The position numbers and the translations under genes are program-made. 64,000 nt of DNA, taken from assembly GCA_038325765.1 (NCBI GenBank), contig JBBQJI010000035.1, positions 1 to 64,000 of the forward strand, given 5' to 3'. The notes beneath the pieces were generated by a model. It searched no databases, had not been told where the DNA came from, and saw only the letters and a list, made by a program, of their open reading frames with translations. How positions within the stretch are numbered: position 1 is the stretch's first letter; every line of letters starts with the position of its first letter. This stretch comes from Xiheibacterium sp038325765. GTDB lineage: Bacteria; Myxococcota_A; Polyangia; Nannocystales; Nannocystaceae. Positions 18,804 to 28,545 of the stretch are shown here, piece by piece.

Positions 18804-20729
18804 TCAGCGTCGGCGACGGCGCGAGACCACGCCCAGGCCGAGCCCGAGCAGGGCCAAGCCCTCACCACCGCGGCCGCCGGCACCGCGGCCGCCGGCGTCA
18901 CAGCTGCAACCCGCGACGTCGTCGTCCAGTCCAGCATCACCCGACGTGTCGCCATCACCGGTCTCGTCGGAGGCCCCGCTCATCGCGCCCGTGCTCTCTT
19001 CGGCCGTGCCCTCGGCGCCGCCCGAGGTGTCGCCCGCGATCTCGCGGACCTCGATCGTGACCGGATTGCTGATCCCCTGGTTCGGCCCGTCGCGCACCAC
19101 GAACCCGAACAGGTAGGTGCCCTCGGGGATGTTGGTGACGCCGTACTCGTAGGGCGGATCGAACAGCTTGAAGAGCGGCTGGGCCTCGTCATCCGTGCCG
19201 ATGATCTGCAGGTAGAGCTCGGCCTCGGTCACGTTGCGATCATCCATCGCCTCGGCGGTGATGGTGAAGTCGGCGCCGATCGGGAACACGTCGCCGTTGG
19301 CGGGATACGTGATCTCGACCGTCGGCGGGACGGTGTCGAGGGGGTACGGCGCGTCGGCACAGTCGAGGACGCCGACGTTGCCAGCGGCCGAACCGGGCAG
19401 GCCACCGCCGTCGCACACCGGCTCGCCGCTGCCACCATCGGGGAAGGTGACCTCGATGACCGCGTGGGTGTCGAGCATGTCGACGACGGTGAAGGACACC
19501 GTGCCCATCGGGTCGGTGAACGTGTCACCGGGCTCCATGAAGTACTCGGTGCCGCCGGCGTCGTCGATGCCGGACTCGATGATGTACGGCGATGGCGTGT
19601 AGTCGTGGCCCGACGACCAGTGCAGCAGCACGGCGTCGAGACCGACATCGACCCCGTAGGGCTGGCGGTACTCGACATAGTAGAAGCGATCCTCGTCGAA
19701 CGAGGGGAAGCGCAGGGCCTGGGTACCCGCGCACGGCAGCTCGGTCGGGACCACGTTGAACGTGCCGCTGGCCTGCGTCGTGACGACGTTGCACTCCTCG
19801 AGCCAGCCCATGTACGCCTTCTGGGCGACGTTCATGTGGTCGCAGCCGCCGCCCATCGGATCGTAGGGATCGCCGTACTCGACGTGGGAGCACTGGCCCT
19901 CTTCCGTGGGCACCAGCGTGCCGGCCGGGCAGTTCCACGAGTGGGAGTGGCCCATGCCGTAGTTGTGGCCGATCTCCTGGGCCCGCACGACGCAGCCGAA
20001 ATTGCCGTTGTACCAGCTGTCCCGCGCCGCGAACTCGACGCTGCCGACCGACGCGAGCCCGCTCCAGCCGCAGTCGCCGCGCTGCGGGAAGTGCCACATG
20101 AACTGGCGATATTCGTCGGGGTCGTGGCCGTTCGCGATGAAGGCCTGCACGCCCTGATCGGCGATGAACGACGCGCTGCAGCTGCTCGGCTCGCTGATCT
20201 CGTAGGGTCCGAAGACGTCGCCGGCGATGGTCTCCTTGCCGTAGGAGTTCTCGCCGTAGAACACGTTGGTCGAGTCGCCGGCGATGAACATGTCATCCTT
20301 CGCCTGCCCGTTCGTGAGGCCCGGCTGGTTCCAGAACAGCAGCACCGTGGCGATGCGGCGGTACGGGTAGCGCTCGGGATCGAGGAGCGGCTGGGCCGGC
20401 GGCGCGAGGACCTCGAGCTCGTCGAGGGAGAAATCACCCCCCTCTTCGTGCTCGCCCCACGCCCGCACGCGCGTGTCGTACTCCAGATCGAAGTGCTCGT
20501 CGGTGATGAGGTCCATCACCCCGTCGGGCGTGCGCACGTGGTACGTGACGCGCGCCGTACCGTCGTCCATCGACGCGATGCGCTTCTCGAACATGCCCTC
20601 GACCGAGGGCGCCGTGAGGCCACCGATGCGTGCAAAGGCCGCATCGGTGGGACTGTCACCTTCGTGGCACGCAGTGAGGAACACCGCGATGAGCGGCAGG
20701 CAGAGCGTGGGGATCCGGGACAACGGCAT
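18804..20729 (-). CDS. Secreted M11-like metalloprotease with MYXO-CTERM tail
   Basis: A 641-residue exported protein with lipobox FLTAC-H near residue 21. The zinc site QEIGHNYGMGH (residues about 249-259) has Gln in place of the first His of the usual HExxHxxGxxH, the form typical of gametolysin-type M11 proteases; the Met-turn candidate is DPYDPMGGG. A C-terminal beta-sandwich domain (PPTVEITYPANGDVFPIGADF) precedes a Ser/Gly/Glu spacer and a MYXO-CTERM tail: GCSC, a hydrophobic helix and RRRRR. Such tails are thought to be cut by a myxosortase and surface-linked. The substrate is not known. The start codon follows an 18-nt leader from a TGATAT -10-like element on the minus strand. Confidence 0.88.
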   Translation of the reverse strand: MPLSRIPTLCLPLIAVFLTACHEGDSPTDAAFARIGGLTAPSVEGMFEKRIASMDDGTARVTYHVRTPDGVMDLITDEHFDLEYDTRVRAWGEHEEGGDFSLDELEVLAPPAQPLLDPERYPYRRIATVLLFWNQPGLTNGQAKDDMFIAGDSTNVFYGENSYGKETIAGDVFGPYEISEPSSCSASFIADQGVQAFIANGHDPDEYRQFMWHFPQRGDCGWSGLASVGSVEFAARDSWYNGNFGCVVRAQEIGHNYGMGHSHSWNCPAGTLVPTEEGQCSHVEYGDPYDPMGGGCDHMNVAQKAYMGWLEECNVVTTQASGTFNVVPTELPCAGTQALRFPSFDEDRFYYVEYRQPYGVDVGLDAVLLHWSSGHDYTPSPYIIESGIDDAGGTEYFMEPGDTFTDPMGTVSFTVVDMLDTHAVIEVTFPDGGSGEPVCDGGGLPGSAAGNVGVLDCADAPYPLDTVPPTVEITYPANGDVFPIGADFTITAEAMDDRNVTEAELYLQIIGTDDEAQPLFKLFDPPYEYGVTNIPEGTYLFGFVVRDGPNQGISNPVTIEVREIAGDTSGGAEGTAEESTGAMSGASDETGDGDTSGDAGLDDDVAGCSCDAGGRGAGGRGGEGLALLGLGLGVVSRRRRR

Positions 20730-20787
20730 GGGGCAGAGGCTCCATCTTGGTGGATATCATCGTTTTGTGTCGCGTGGGGCGCCCCCC

Positions 20788-20841
20788 GTGCGATGGGGCG
20801 GCCCCGTGCGATGGGGGCCCGGCGTGCGACGGGGCGCGATG
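20788..20841. repeat. 18-bp G-rich tandem repeat, about 3 copies
   Basis: Three head-to-tail units beginning GTGCGAYGGGG, the third diverged, with a weaker fourth copy just to the left. Located in the 388-bp divergent gap between the protease and boxC genes. Confidence 0.7.
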
Positions 20842-20860
20842 CCGGCCCGGGTCCGCGCGA

Positions 20861-20888
20861 GCGATCCGTGTGTCGTCGCACGGATCGC
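20861..20888. other. 10-bp inverted repeat
   Basis: Perfect arms GCGATCCGTG and CACGGATCGC around an 8-bp spacer, in the same divergent gap. It could be an operator or a hairpin; there is no T-run. Confidence 0.5.
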
Positions 20889-21053
20889 CTCAGCGGATCG
20901 CGGGCGAGCGTCGCATCGGCAGTGCGCGCGGGATGCCCGAGCCCGAGGTGTTTCGCACGACGCCGTCCCATGCGTCGTCGGATCGTGACGCCGCCTCGTC
21001 GACAGGTGCTCGGCGCACGCGTGATGCCATCGTGCGGCTCCACACTGCACTGC

Positions 21054-21096
21054 GCGTCGCGACGCACGGTTGACGCACGCTGTTCGCGTCGCGACG
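21054..21096. promoter_or_regulatory. Twin palindromes before boxC, candidate operator
   Basis: The sequence GCGTCGCGACG occurs twice, starting at 21054 and 21086. Each contains the perfect palindrome CGTCGCGACG, and the centres are 32 bp apart, about three helical turns. A -35-like TTGACG (21070-21075) lies between them and the ATG of boxC 22 bp after the second copy. This is the arrangement expected for a dimeric regulator binding two sites on one face of the promoter. Confidence 0.5.
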
Positions 21097-21117
21097 TTTG
21101 CTAACTTCGATCGCGGA

Positions 21118-22797
<1,680 letters not shown>

Positions 22798-22867
22798 GAT
22801 CAACCAAGCTCGCCACGCGACAGCCGTCATCGACAACCCAGGCGAACGCCAGAGATCACGAACAGAC

Positions 22868-24289
22868 ATGACGACCTCCAACGTCGACCTCAACGGGAAG
22901 ATCCCCAACAACGTCGGGCTCTCCGACGATGTGAAGCTCCGCCGGGCCCTCGAGACCTGGCTGCCGCAGTATCTCGAGTGGTGGAACGACATGGGCCCGT
23001 CCGACTTCGCGGACAAGCCGGTCTTCCTGCGCACCGCGGTGTCGGTCGATGCCGGCGGCTGGGCCCACTACGACTACGTGAAGATGCCCGACTACCGCTG
23101 GGGCATCTTCTTGGATCCCAACACCGAGGCCGCCACCATCAAGTGCGGCGACGATGCCGGCGCACCGGCATGGACGGACGTGCCCGGTGAGCACCGCAAC
23201 ACCCTGCGGCGCATCATCGTGACCCAAGCCGACACCGAGCCCGCCAGCGTCGAGCAGCAGCGCCTGCTCGGCCACATCGCGCCGTCGCTGTACGATCTGC
23301 GCAACCTCTTCCAGGTCAACGTGGAAGAGGGCCGCCATTTGTGGGCGATGGTCTATCTGCTGCACAAATACTTCGGCAAGGACGGCCGCGACGAGGCCGA
23401 CGAGCTGCTCAACCGCCGCAGCGGCGACCCCGACAAGCCGCGCATCCTGGGCGCGTTCAACCAGCCGTGCGACCACTGGCTGTCGTTCTTCGCCTTCACG
23501 ATGTTCACCGACCGCGACGGCAAGTACCAGCTCGCCGCGCTGTCGGAGAGCGGGTTCGATCCGCTCGCCCGCACCACGCAGTTCATGCTCACCGAGGAGG
23601 CCCACCACCTCTTCGTCGGCGAGACCGGCATGGACCGCATCATCAAGCGCTCGGCCGAGCTGCAGAAGCTGGACCCCAACGGCGACATCCGCCGCCAGGG
23701 CGGCATCGACTTCGACCTCATCCAGCGCACGATCAACTACTGGTTCACGTACAGCCTCGATCTGTTCGGTGGCGAGATCTCGAGCAACGCCTCGACGTTC
23801 TTCGCCAACGGGCTCAAGGGTCGCTATCGCGAGTCGCAGTACGCCGACCACCGCGCGATCGAGGGCATCTACCGGGTGCCCGTGGTCGAGGGCGGCAAAG
23901 TGGTCGAGCAGGACGTGCCCCTGCGCAACGCGATGAACGAGGTCCTGCGCGACTCCTACATCGCCGACTGCGAGCGGGCGCTCCGCAAGTGGAACCGCAC
24001 CCTCGAGGCCGCCGGCTCGCCCACGCGGCTCACCCTGCCCAGCCGCCGGTTCCACCGCCACCAGGGGCTGTACTCCGACCACCGCTTCGACCCGGCAGGA
24101 AACCCGATCTCGCAGGGCGAGTACGACGCGAACCTCGGCCGCTGGCTGCTGGTGCCGGCGGACAACGACTACCTGCTGTCGATCATGAAGCCGGTGTACG
24201 AGCCGGGGAAGTTCGCGAACTGGATCGCGCCGCCGAACAAGGGCATCGAAGGGCAGGCGATCGAGTTCGAGTACGTTCGGTTGGACTAG
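22868..24289 (+). CDS. boxB: Benzoyl-CoA 2,3-epoxidase, oxygenase subunit
   Basis: A 473-residue diiron oxygenase that epoxidises benzoyl-CoA with electrons from the reductase BoxA. The family opening is well preserved (KIPNNVGLSDD, then LETWLPQYLEWWNDMGP). Iron-ligand regions of the ferritin-like fold are visible: FQVNVEEGRHLWAM and MLTEEAHHLFVG. The middle (ILGAFNQPCDHWLSFF) and end (QGLYSDHRFDPAGN) also match the family. Product and spacing support an operon with boxC. A long hairpin follows the stop. BoxA is absent here and must be encoded elsewhere if the pathway works. Confidence 0.94.
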   Translation: MTTSNVDLNGKIPNNVGLSDDVKLRRALETWLPQYLEWWNDMGPSDFADKPVFLRTAVSVDAGGWAHYDYVKMPDYRWGIFLDPNTEAATIKCGDDAGAPAWTDVPGEHRNTLRRIIVTQADTEPASVEQQRLLGHIAPSLYDLRNLFQVNVEEGRHLWAMVYLLHKYFGKDGRDEADELLNRRSGDPDKPRILGAFNQPCDHWLSFFAFTMFTDRDGKYQLAALSESGFDPLARTTQFMLTEEAHHLFVGETGMDRIIKRSAELQKLDPNGDIRRQGGIDFDLIQRTINYWFTYSLDLFGGEISSNASTFFANGLKGRYRESQYADHRAIEGIYRVPVVEGGKVVEQDVPLRNAMNEVLRDSYIADCERALRKWNRTLEAAGSPTRLTLPSRRFHRHQGLYSDHRFDPAGNPISQGEYDANLGRWLLVPADNDYLLSIMKPVYEPGKFANWIAPPNKGIEGQAIEFEYVRLD

Positions 24290-24327
24290 CCAGGCTCGGG
24301 TTGACCCGGGCACGGGCAAGTTCATGG

Positions 24328-24367
24328 AGCAGGGTTGAAGAACGCTTTGCGTTCTCCAAGCCCTGCT
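24328..24367. terminator. Long hairpin between convergent boxB and bfr
   Basis: Outer arms AGCAGGG and CCCTGCT and inner arms AGAACGC and GCGTTCT around a TTT loop, with a short imperfect stretch between. It ends on the bfr stop codon and probably ends transcription from both sides. Confidence 0.6.
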
Positions 24368-24836
24368 AGCCATGGATCTGCTGCGCCAGGTAGTGCTTGG
24401 CCCCCACCTGCTCGATGAGCTGCAGCTGGGTCTCGAGCCAGTCGACGTGCGACTCCTCGGACGCGAGCATCACCTCGAGGATGTCGGCGGAGGTGATGTC
24501 GCCCTCGTCGCGGCAGACGCGGATGCCCTTGCGGAAGCGATCGACGGCGTCGTACTCCATCTTGAGATCGAGCTCGAACTGCTCTTGCACGGTCTCGCCG
24601 ACGGTGATCTTGCCGTAGCGCTGCAGGTTGGGCACGCCGTCGAGGAAGAGGATCCGCTCGATGAGCGAGTCGGCGTGCTTCATCTCGTCGATCGACTCGG
24701 CGCGGATGTGGCTCGCGAGCCTCCCGAAGCCCCAGTTGAGGCACATCTTGGCGTGGATGAAATACTGGTTCACTGCCGTCAGCTCGGCGGTGAGTACGTC
24801 GTTGAGCGTGTCGATGACTGTGGCGCTGCCCTTCAT
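24366..24836 (-). CDS. bfr: Bacterioferritin
   Basis: A 156-residue haem-containing ferritin that oxidises and stores iron as a 24-mer. The diiron ligands are in LTAELTAVNQYF (Glu18), IDEMKHADSLIERI (Glu51, His54) and LASEESHVDWL (Glu127, His130). The haem-ligand Met52 is present in EMKHAD, so it is Bfr and not FtnA. Length is typical. The ferredoxin gene bfd follows the same strand but lies upstream (24973-25173), with a 136-bp gap. A TAGCTT hexamer lies 10 bp before the ATG. Confidence 0.95.
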   Translation of the reverse strand: MKGSATVIDTLNDVLTAELTAVNQYFIHAKMCLNWGFGRLASHIRAESIDEMKHADSLIERILFLDGVPNLQRYGKITVGETVQEQFELDLKMEYDAVDRFRKGIRVCRDEGDITSADILEVMLASEESHVDWLETQLQLIEQVGAKHYLAQQIHG

Positions 24837-24845
24837 TGCGAGGGC

Positions 24846-24851
24846 AAGCTA
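24846..24851 (-). promoter_or_regulatory. Putative -10 element (TAGCTT) for bfr
   Basis: TAGCTT inside TGCTAGCTTG lies 9 bp before the start codon. The rest of the gap 24852-24972 shows no other signal. Confidence 0.35.
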
Positions 24852-24972
24852 GCACGATCGCAACGCGGCTCGTCGACGGGCAACGACGCGCGCGTGCGCG
24901 GTGCGTGGCGCCGCCGCCCGCGGTGCCCATCGAAAATGGAATTCGTGTGCGGCCTAGCGGCCACCGCAGCGC

Positions 24973-25173
24973 TCAGCGACGGACTGGGGCGTCGGACTGG
25001 CCGCGCGCCGAGCTGCCGTTGCCGACGATGAGCTCGTGGATCTGCTGCACGCAGGCTCCGCATCCAGTGCCCGCCTGGCAGGCCTGGGCGATGCCCTTGA
25101 TCGTGCAGTTGCCCCGACGGATCTCGGAGAGGATGGTGCGGCTCGACACGGCTTTGCACAGACAGACGATCAT
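24973..25173 (-). CDS. bfd: Bacterioferritin-associated ferredoxin
   Basis: A 66-residue (2Fe-2S) protein. The family motif is complete: C4-x-C6 in MIVCLCKAVSSRTI and C-x2-C in AGTGCGACVQQI. Bfd supplies electrons to bacterioferritin so that stored iron is released under iron starvation. The neighbour bfr on the same strand fits. A strong inverted repeat resembling a Fur box lies 14 bp upstream of the ATG, so iron repression is expected. The C-terminus is Ser/Arg-rich and not conserved. The long upstream frame is not part of the gene. Confidence 0.92.
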   Translation of the reverse strand: MIVCLCKAVSSRTILSEIRRGNCTIKGIAQACQAGTGCGACVQQIHELIVGNGSSARGQSDAPVRR

Positions 25174-25186
25174 GGCGGTGCTCGCT

Positions 25187-25213
25187 TGGTTTTGAAAACG
25201 ACTTTCAAAACCA
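25187..25213. promoter_or_regulatory. Fur-like operator upstream of bfd
   Basis: Perfect 11-bp arms TGGTTTTGAAA and TTTCAAAACCA around ACGAC. The core TGAAAACGACTTTCA resembles Fur-family boxes (dyad of TGAWAAY type). It is AT-rich in very GC-rich surroundings and lies 14-40 bp before the bfd start. On the bfd strand a TAGGAT -10-like hexamer lies just upstream, so a bound repressor would cover the transcription start. Confidence 0.65.
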
Positions 25214-25244
25214 CATCCTATGTAGCGTGCCGTGAACCGTCCTG

Positions 25245-25298
25245 CAAGCCCTGCGTTGCGGTCGCCCGGCCAAGGCCGCGCCCGCGGCGCAGGGCTTG
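25245..25298. terminator. Large inverted repeat (11-bp arms)
   Basis: Perfect arms CAAGCCCTGCG and CGCAGGGCTTG with a 32-nt loop, in the gap between the subtilase stop and the bfd operator. Probably part of the terminator region of the subtilase gene. Confidence 0.4.
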
Positions 25299-25354
25299 AC
25301 GGCCCTGGCCCCCTCCCCGTTTCGGCTGCTCCGGACGCGAGAAACCCGGCTCCG

Positions 25355-25372
25355 CGGACGCTGGAGCGTCCG
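25355..25372. terminator. Short hairpin after subtilase gene
   Basis: Arms CGGACGCT and AGCGTCCG with a GG turn, 44 bp after the stop codon of the minus-strand subtilase, flanked by further CCCGG/CCGGG pairing. No T-run. Confidence 0.4.
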
Positions 25373-25415
25373 TCGGGCCGGGTCCTCGGAGCCACGCGGG
25401 CCGGAGCCCGTGCGA

Positions 25416-27362
25416 TCAGTCGCGCGGCGTGCCGATGCGGCGGGCGAGCGCGAACGCCAGCGCGCCGTTGGCCAAGAGCCACGCCCGGTCGATCCACTCG
25501 CCGCCAGGCAGGCCCGACAGCAGGGTCGGCAGGGCGACGGCGCCGTGCACCAGCAGCGCGGCGGTGCCGAGCGAGAGCCCGACCAGAAGCGGTCGCATGC
25601 CCCGGACGCGCAGCAGCAGCAGCGCGGCCACCAGCGGCATCGCAGCCGAGAACACCAGCGGCGAGCCGAAGCCGGCCGCGGTGCCCAACCAGGTCGCGCC
25701 AGCCCCGGCGAGACCGTACGCGAGCGGCGTGGTGCCCAGCGCACCCGAGGCCCACGCGGCAGCGGCGGTCATGCCCGCCAGCCCGAGCCAGCGCGAGCGG
25801 CCCGACAACGCGCCGAGCCCCAGGCCGCCAAGACCGAGCAGCAGCAGCAGACCGGCGAGTCCGGCGCGCTCCGGCGCGTAGCCGGCGTCGGCGACGTTCA
25901 CCGCCGCCTTGGCGTCGATGATGCCCGCGCCGAACTTCTCGTCCCACTTCACGTCGCGCGGATGCACGGCAGTCTCCTTAAGCACGCGCTCGACCTCGGC
26001 GGGGTTGGTCACGCCCGAGGCGACGATCAGCGCGGCGACGCCGGCGGCGTGCGGCGACGCCATCGAGGTGCCCTGGAACCACAGGTAGTCGTTCTCGAGC
26101 GGCTGACCGATGCGGATGGTGTTCTGCAGGACGCCGTCGGGCGCACCGTCGCCGTTGCGATCGGCCCGGGTGTCGCCGCCCGGCGCGGCGACGTCGATGT
26201 CCGCGCCCCAGTTGCTGTAGAAGGTGAGATCGCGGGCGTAGTCGGTGGCCGACACCGCGACTGCGAACTTGTTGGCGGCCGGGTAGCCGACGCGGCTGCG
26301 GTGCTCGTTGCCGGCGGCGCACACCGTGGTCACGCCCTTGGCGTGGGCGTACTCGATCGCCTTGGCTAGCACGCGCGACGGCAGCGGACCGCCGAGGCTC
26401 ATGTTGATGACGTGCGCGCCGTGATCCGCGGCGTAGCGGATCGCGTTCGCGATGCCCGGCACCGAGCCGCGGCCGTCCTTCGACAGCACCTTGAGCGGCA
26501 TGATGGTCGCCTCGTGGGCGATGCCGGTGACGCCGATGCCGTTGTTGGTGGTCTGCGCGATGGTGCCGGCGACGTGACTGCCGTGGGCGTGATCGTCGAG
26601 CCCCTCGGGTAGGCCGGCGATGAAGCTCTCGCCGTCGGCGAACTTGGTGCCCGCCATGTCGGGCAGCATCTTCACGCCGGCTGCGTCCTTCCACGCCACG
26701 CCGGTGTCGATCACCGCGACGACGACGCCTGCACCGCGGTTGTCCGTCCACGCCTCGGGGGCGCGGATCTGCTCCATGTGCCACTGCAGCTCGAACATTG
26801 GATCGTCGACCGGCATGCGGCCGGGCTTGTCGATCTCGGCGCCGTCGTCGGGCAGCGGCGCGTCTGCGGCCATCGCGTTGGCCGGCAGCGCGTAGATGAC
26901 CTCGGGCTCGACGCCCTCGACCAGCGGGTCGTCGAGCAGGCGCGCGAGTTCGGCGTCGCCCAAGTCGGTGCCACGGATGCGGAACAGGTGCTCGCCCTCG
27001 CTGTAGAAGCCGGCCGGCTCGACGTCGATGCCGGGCAACGCATCGAGTGTGTGGACGTAGGCGGCGAGTTCGGACTCCGAGCCACCCTCGCCATCATCGG
27101 GCTCCACGAGATCGAGCAGCAGGTTGCCGGTGGTCCATGGCGAGCTCGACTCGGCCGCGAGCGTGCGCGTCGCCTCGGCGACGAGCTCGGGCGTGATCGC
27201 TTCGGCGTCGATGCCGTCGTCGCTGGTGGCGACGCCGTGATCGAGGGCGATGGCGGAGGCGAGGGCCACGAGGCCGAGGGCAGCGGCACCACGGATGCGG
27301 CGGGTCGCGCTGCCCGGGGGGTTGGTGCGCACACGAGACGGAGAGCTGGAAGCGTTCGTCAT
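25416..27362 (-). CDS. S8 family serine protease (subtilase) with C-terminal membrane helices
   Basis: A 648-residue protease. A hydrophobic N-terminal segment (AAALGLVALASAIAL) serves as signal; residues to about 190 look like a propeptide. The catalytic triad is clear: Asp in VVVAVIDTGVA, His in HAHGSHVAGTIA, Ser in GTSMASPHAAG, with the oxyanion Asn in CAAGNEH. After the domain come about five hydrophobic segments (from GLLLLLGLGGLGLGAL), so the enzyme is probably held in the membrane with the protease outside the cytoplasm. The C-terminal membrane region is unusual for subtilases. The TAGTAT -10-like element lies 55 bp before the ATG, and AAGGGTG serves as ribosome site. Confidence 0.93.
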   Translation of the reverse strand: MTNASSSPSRVRTNPPGSATRRIRGAAALGLVALASAIALDHGVATSDDGIDAEAITPELVAEATRTLAAESSSPWTTGNLLLDLVEPDDGEGGSESELAAYVHTLDALPGIDVEPAGFYSEGEHLFRIRGTDLGDAELARLLDDPLVEGVEPEVIYALPANAMAADAPLPDDGAEIDKPGRMPVDDPMFELQWHMEQIRAPEAWTDNRGAGVVVAVIDTGVAWKDAAGVKMLPDMAGTKFADGESFIAGLPEGLDDHAHGSHVAGTIAQTTNNGIGVTGIAHEATIMPLKVLSKDGRGSVPGIANAIRYAADHGAHVINMSLGGPLPSRVLAKAIEYAHAKGVTTVCAAGNEHRSRVGYPAANKFAVAVSATDYARDLTFYSNWGADIDVAAPGGDTRADRNGDGAPDGVLQNTIRIGQPLENDYLWFQGTSMASPHAAGVAALIVASGVTNPAEVERVLKETAVHPRDVKWDEKFGAGIIDAKAAVNVADAGYAPERAGLAGLLLLLGLGGLGLGALSGRSRWLGLAGMTAAAAWASGALGTTPLAYGLAGAGATWLGTAAGFGSPLVFSAAMPLVAALLLLRVRGMRPLLVGLSLGTAALLVHGAVALPTLLSGLPGGEWIDRAWLLANGALAFALARRIGTPRD

Positions 27363-27416
27363 GGATCACCCTTCGATGCGGATCGGCTTCGGCGCGAATC
27401 GGCGCTGATTGCACCG

Positions 27417-27422
27417 ATACTA
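27417..27422 (-). promoter_or_regulatory. Putative -10 element (TAGTAT) for subtilase
   Basis: TAGTAT within TGCTAGTATC on the minus strand, giving a leader of about 47 nt that contains an AAGGGTG ribosome site. The remainder of this 265-bp divergent gap is GC-rich and shows nothing further that I can support. Confidence 0.35.
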
Positions 27423-27627
27423 GCAGCCCGCGGCGAAAGTCCCACCGCCATCCCTTCCTTCTTGTCTGGCTGCTCTGGCGTTCGGAAGGGGGCGTCGGCG
27501 CCGCGTGCCGGTGTGGGCCGCACCGGTGCATGCGTGCAGGATCGGACGCGATGCGGCAGACCTCACCAGATGCGCCGTGGCCGTCACTCGAAGGTGTCCT
27601 GCGGTCGATACCATGCACGCACGAGTC

Positions 27628-28368
27628 ATGCGTGCACGAGTGAACGACCGGGGAGTAACGGGCGCGCGGCGCCGATCGCAGACGCGGCGACACGATGACA
27701 TCGCGTGGGTGGTGCTGCTCGCGTGGGGCGCCGGTTGCGAGGTCATGGGTGAGATTGGCGCCGCTGCAGGCGAAGCCAGCACCGGTCACGGCACAGTGCA
27801 CGCGGCCGAGCCGTTCGACAACTCGGGCGCGACGACCTCGTCGACCCGCGACGCGACGTCGAGCGACGACGGCACCACCTCGAGTTCGGGGGGTGCCGGG
27901 TCCTATTCGAGTGGGACCGCGTCGAGTTCGGGTGACACCGGCACGAGCATCGGCGAGACGACGGTGCTCATCGACGACCTGGGCTCGGGCCGCGAGACCG
28001 ACGACGATCCCAGCGGCAGCGAGACCTTCGTCGATCTGGCCGCCGGCTGCTGCGAGCCCGTCGACGAACCCGGCTGCAGCGACCCCGCGATCGAGCCGTG
28101 TGTGTGCGGCATCGACGACTACTGCTGCACCACCGCGTGGGATGCGAGTTGCGTCGCCATCGCGAGTTACGGCGACTGCGCGGGCGGCTGCATCGTCGAC
28201 GAACCGCCGCCCCCGGGAGATTGCTGTGCCGTCGAGGGCGGCGGCGGCTGCGTAGAGCCCGATGTGCAGGACTGCGTCTGCGCCCACGATCCCTACTGCT
28301 GCCTCTACATCTGGGACGACATCTGCGTGGAGTACGTCGACCAGTACGAGTGCGGCACCTGCGGATGA
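27628..28368 (+). CDS. Cys-rich lipoprotein with two CC-x-PGC repeats
   Basis: A 246-residue exported protein. A basic N-terminus and WVVLLAWGAGC lipobox predict lipid attachment; a Ser/Thr/Gly/Asp spacer of about 100 residues follows. The end holds two copies of a Cys-rich unit: CCEPVDEPGC ... CVCGIDDYCCTTAWDASCV and CCAVEGGGGC ... CVCAHDPYCCLYIWDDICV, each with the C-V-C-x3-D-x-Y-C-C-x4-W-D pattern. This unit recurs in many secreted proteins of Nannocystineae and planctomycetes; its ligand is unknown. The start is uncertain; ATG 27613 and GTG 27640 are alternatives. An 8-bp inverted repeat (TGCACGCA/TGCGTGCA) overlaps the start region. Confidence 0.7.
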   Translation: MRARVNDRGVTGARRRSQTRRHDDIAWVVLLAWGAGCEVMGEIGAAAGEASTGHGTVHAAEPFDNSGATTSSTRDATSSDDGTTSSSGGAGSYSSGTASSSGDTGTSIGETTVLIDDLGSGRETDDDPSGSETFVDLAAGCCEPVDEPGCSDPAIEPCVCGIDDYCCTTAWDASCVAIASYGDCAGGCIVDEPPPPGDCCAVEGGGGCVEPDVQDCVCAHDPYCCLYIWDDICVEYVDQYECGTCG

Positions 28369-28453
28369 GCGCGCCCGGCCTGCGCCGGTAGGCCAGACCA
28401 GGTGCGGGGCGGAGACTTCCGCGGCGCCGGGAGTCCTGGTACGGTCGGCGCGC

Positions 28454-28527
28454 GCGCTCGTAGCTCAGCTGGATAGAGCATCAGGCTTCGAACCTGAGGG
28501 CCGGGAGTTCGAATCTCTCCGGGCGCA
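28454..28527 (+). tRNA. tRNA-Arg (anticodon TCG)
   Basis: A full 74-nt cloverleaf. Acceptor GCGCTCG pairs with CGGGCGC (one G-T pair), D-stem GCTC/GAGC, anticodon stem TCAGG/CCTGA with loop CTTCGAA, T-arm GGGAG-TTCGAAT-CTCTC, discriminator A. The anticodon TCG reads CGA/CGG arginine codons. No CCA is encoded. A TACGGT hexamer just upstream may be its -10. Located between the Cys-rich lipoprotein and a convergent histidine kinase gene. Confidence 0.95.
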
Positions 28528-28545
28528 CGAGATCCCGGGGCCCGA

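Noticed and set aside
18777..21104. Long plus-strand frame of 775 codons
   Set aside because: Antisense to the M11-like protease; composition biased, no motif.
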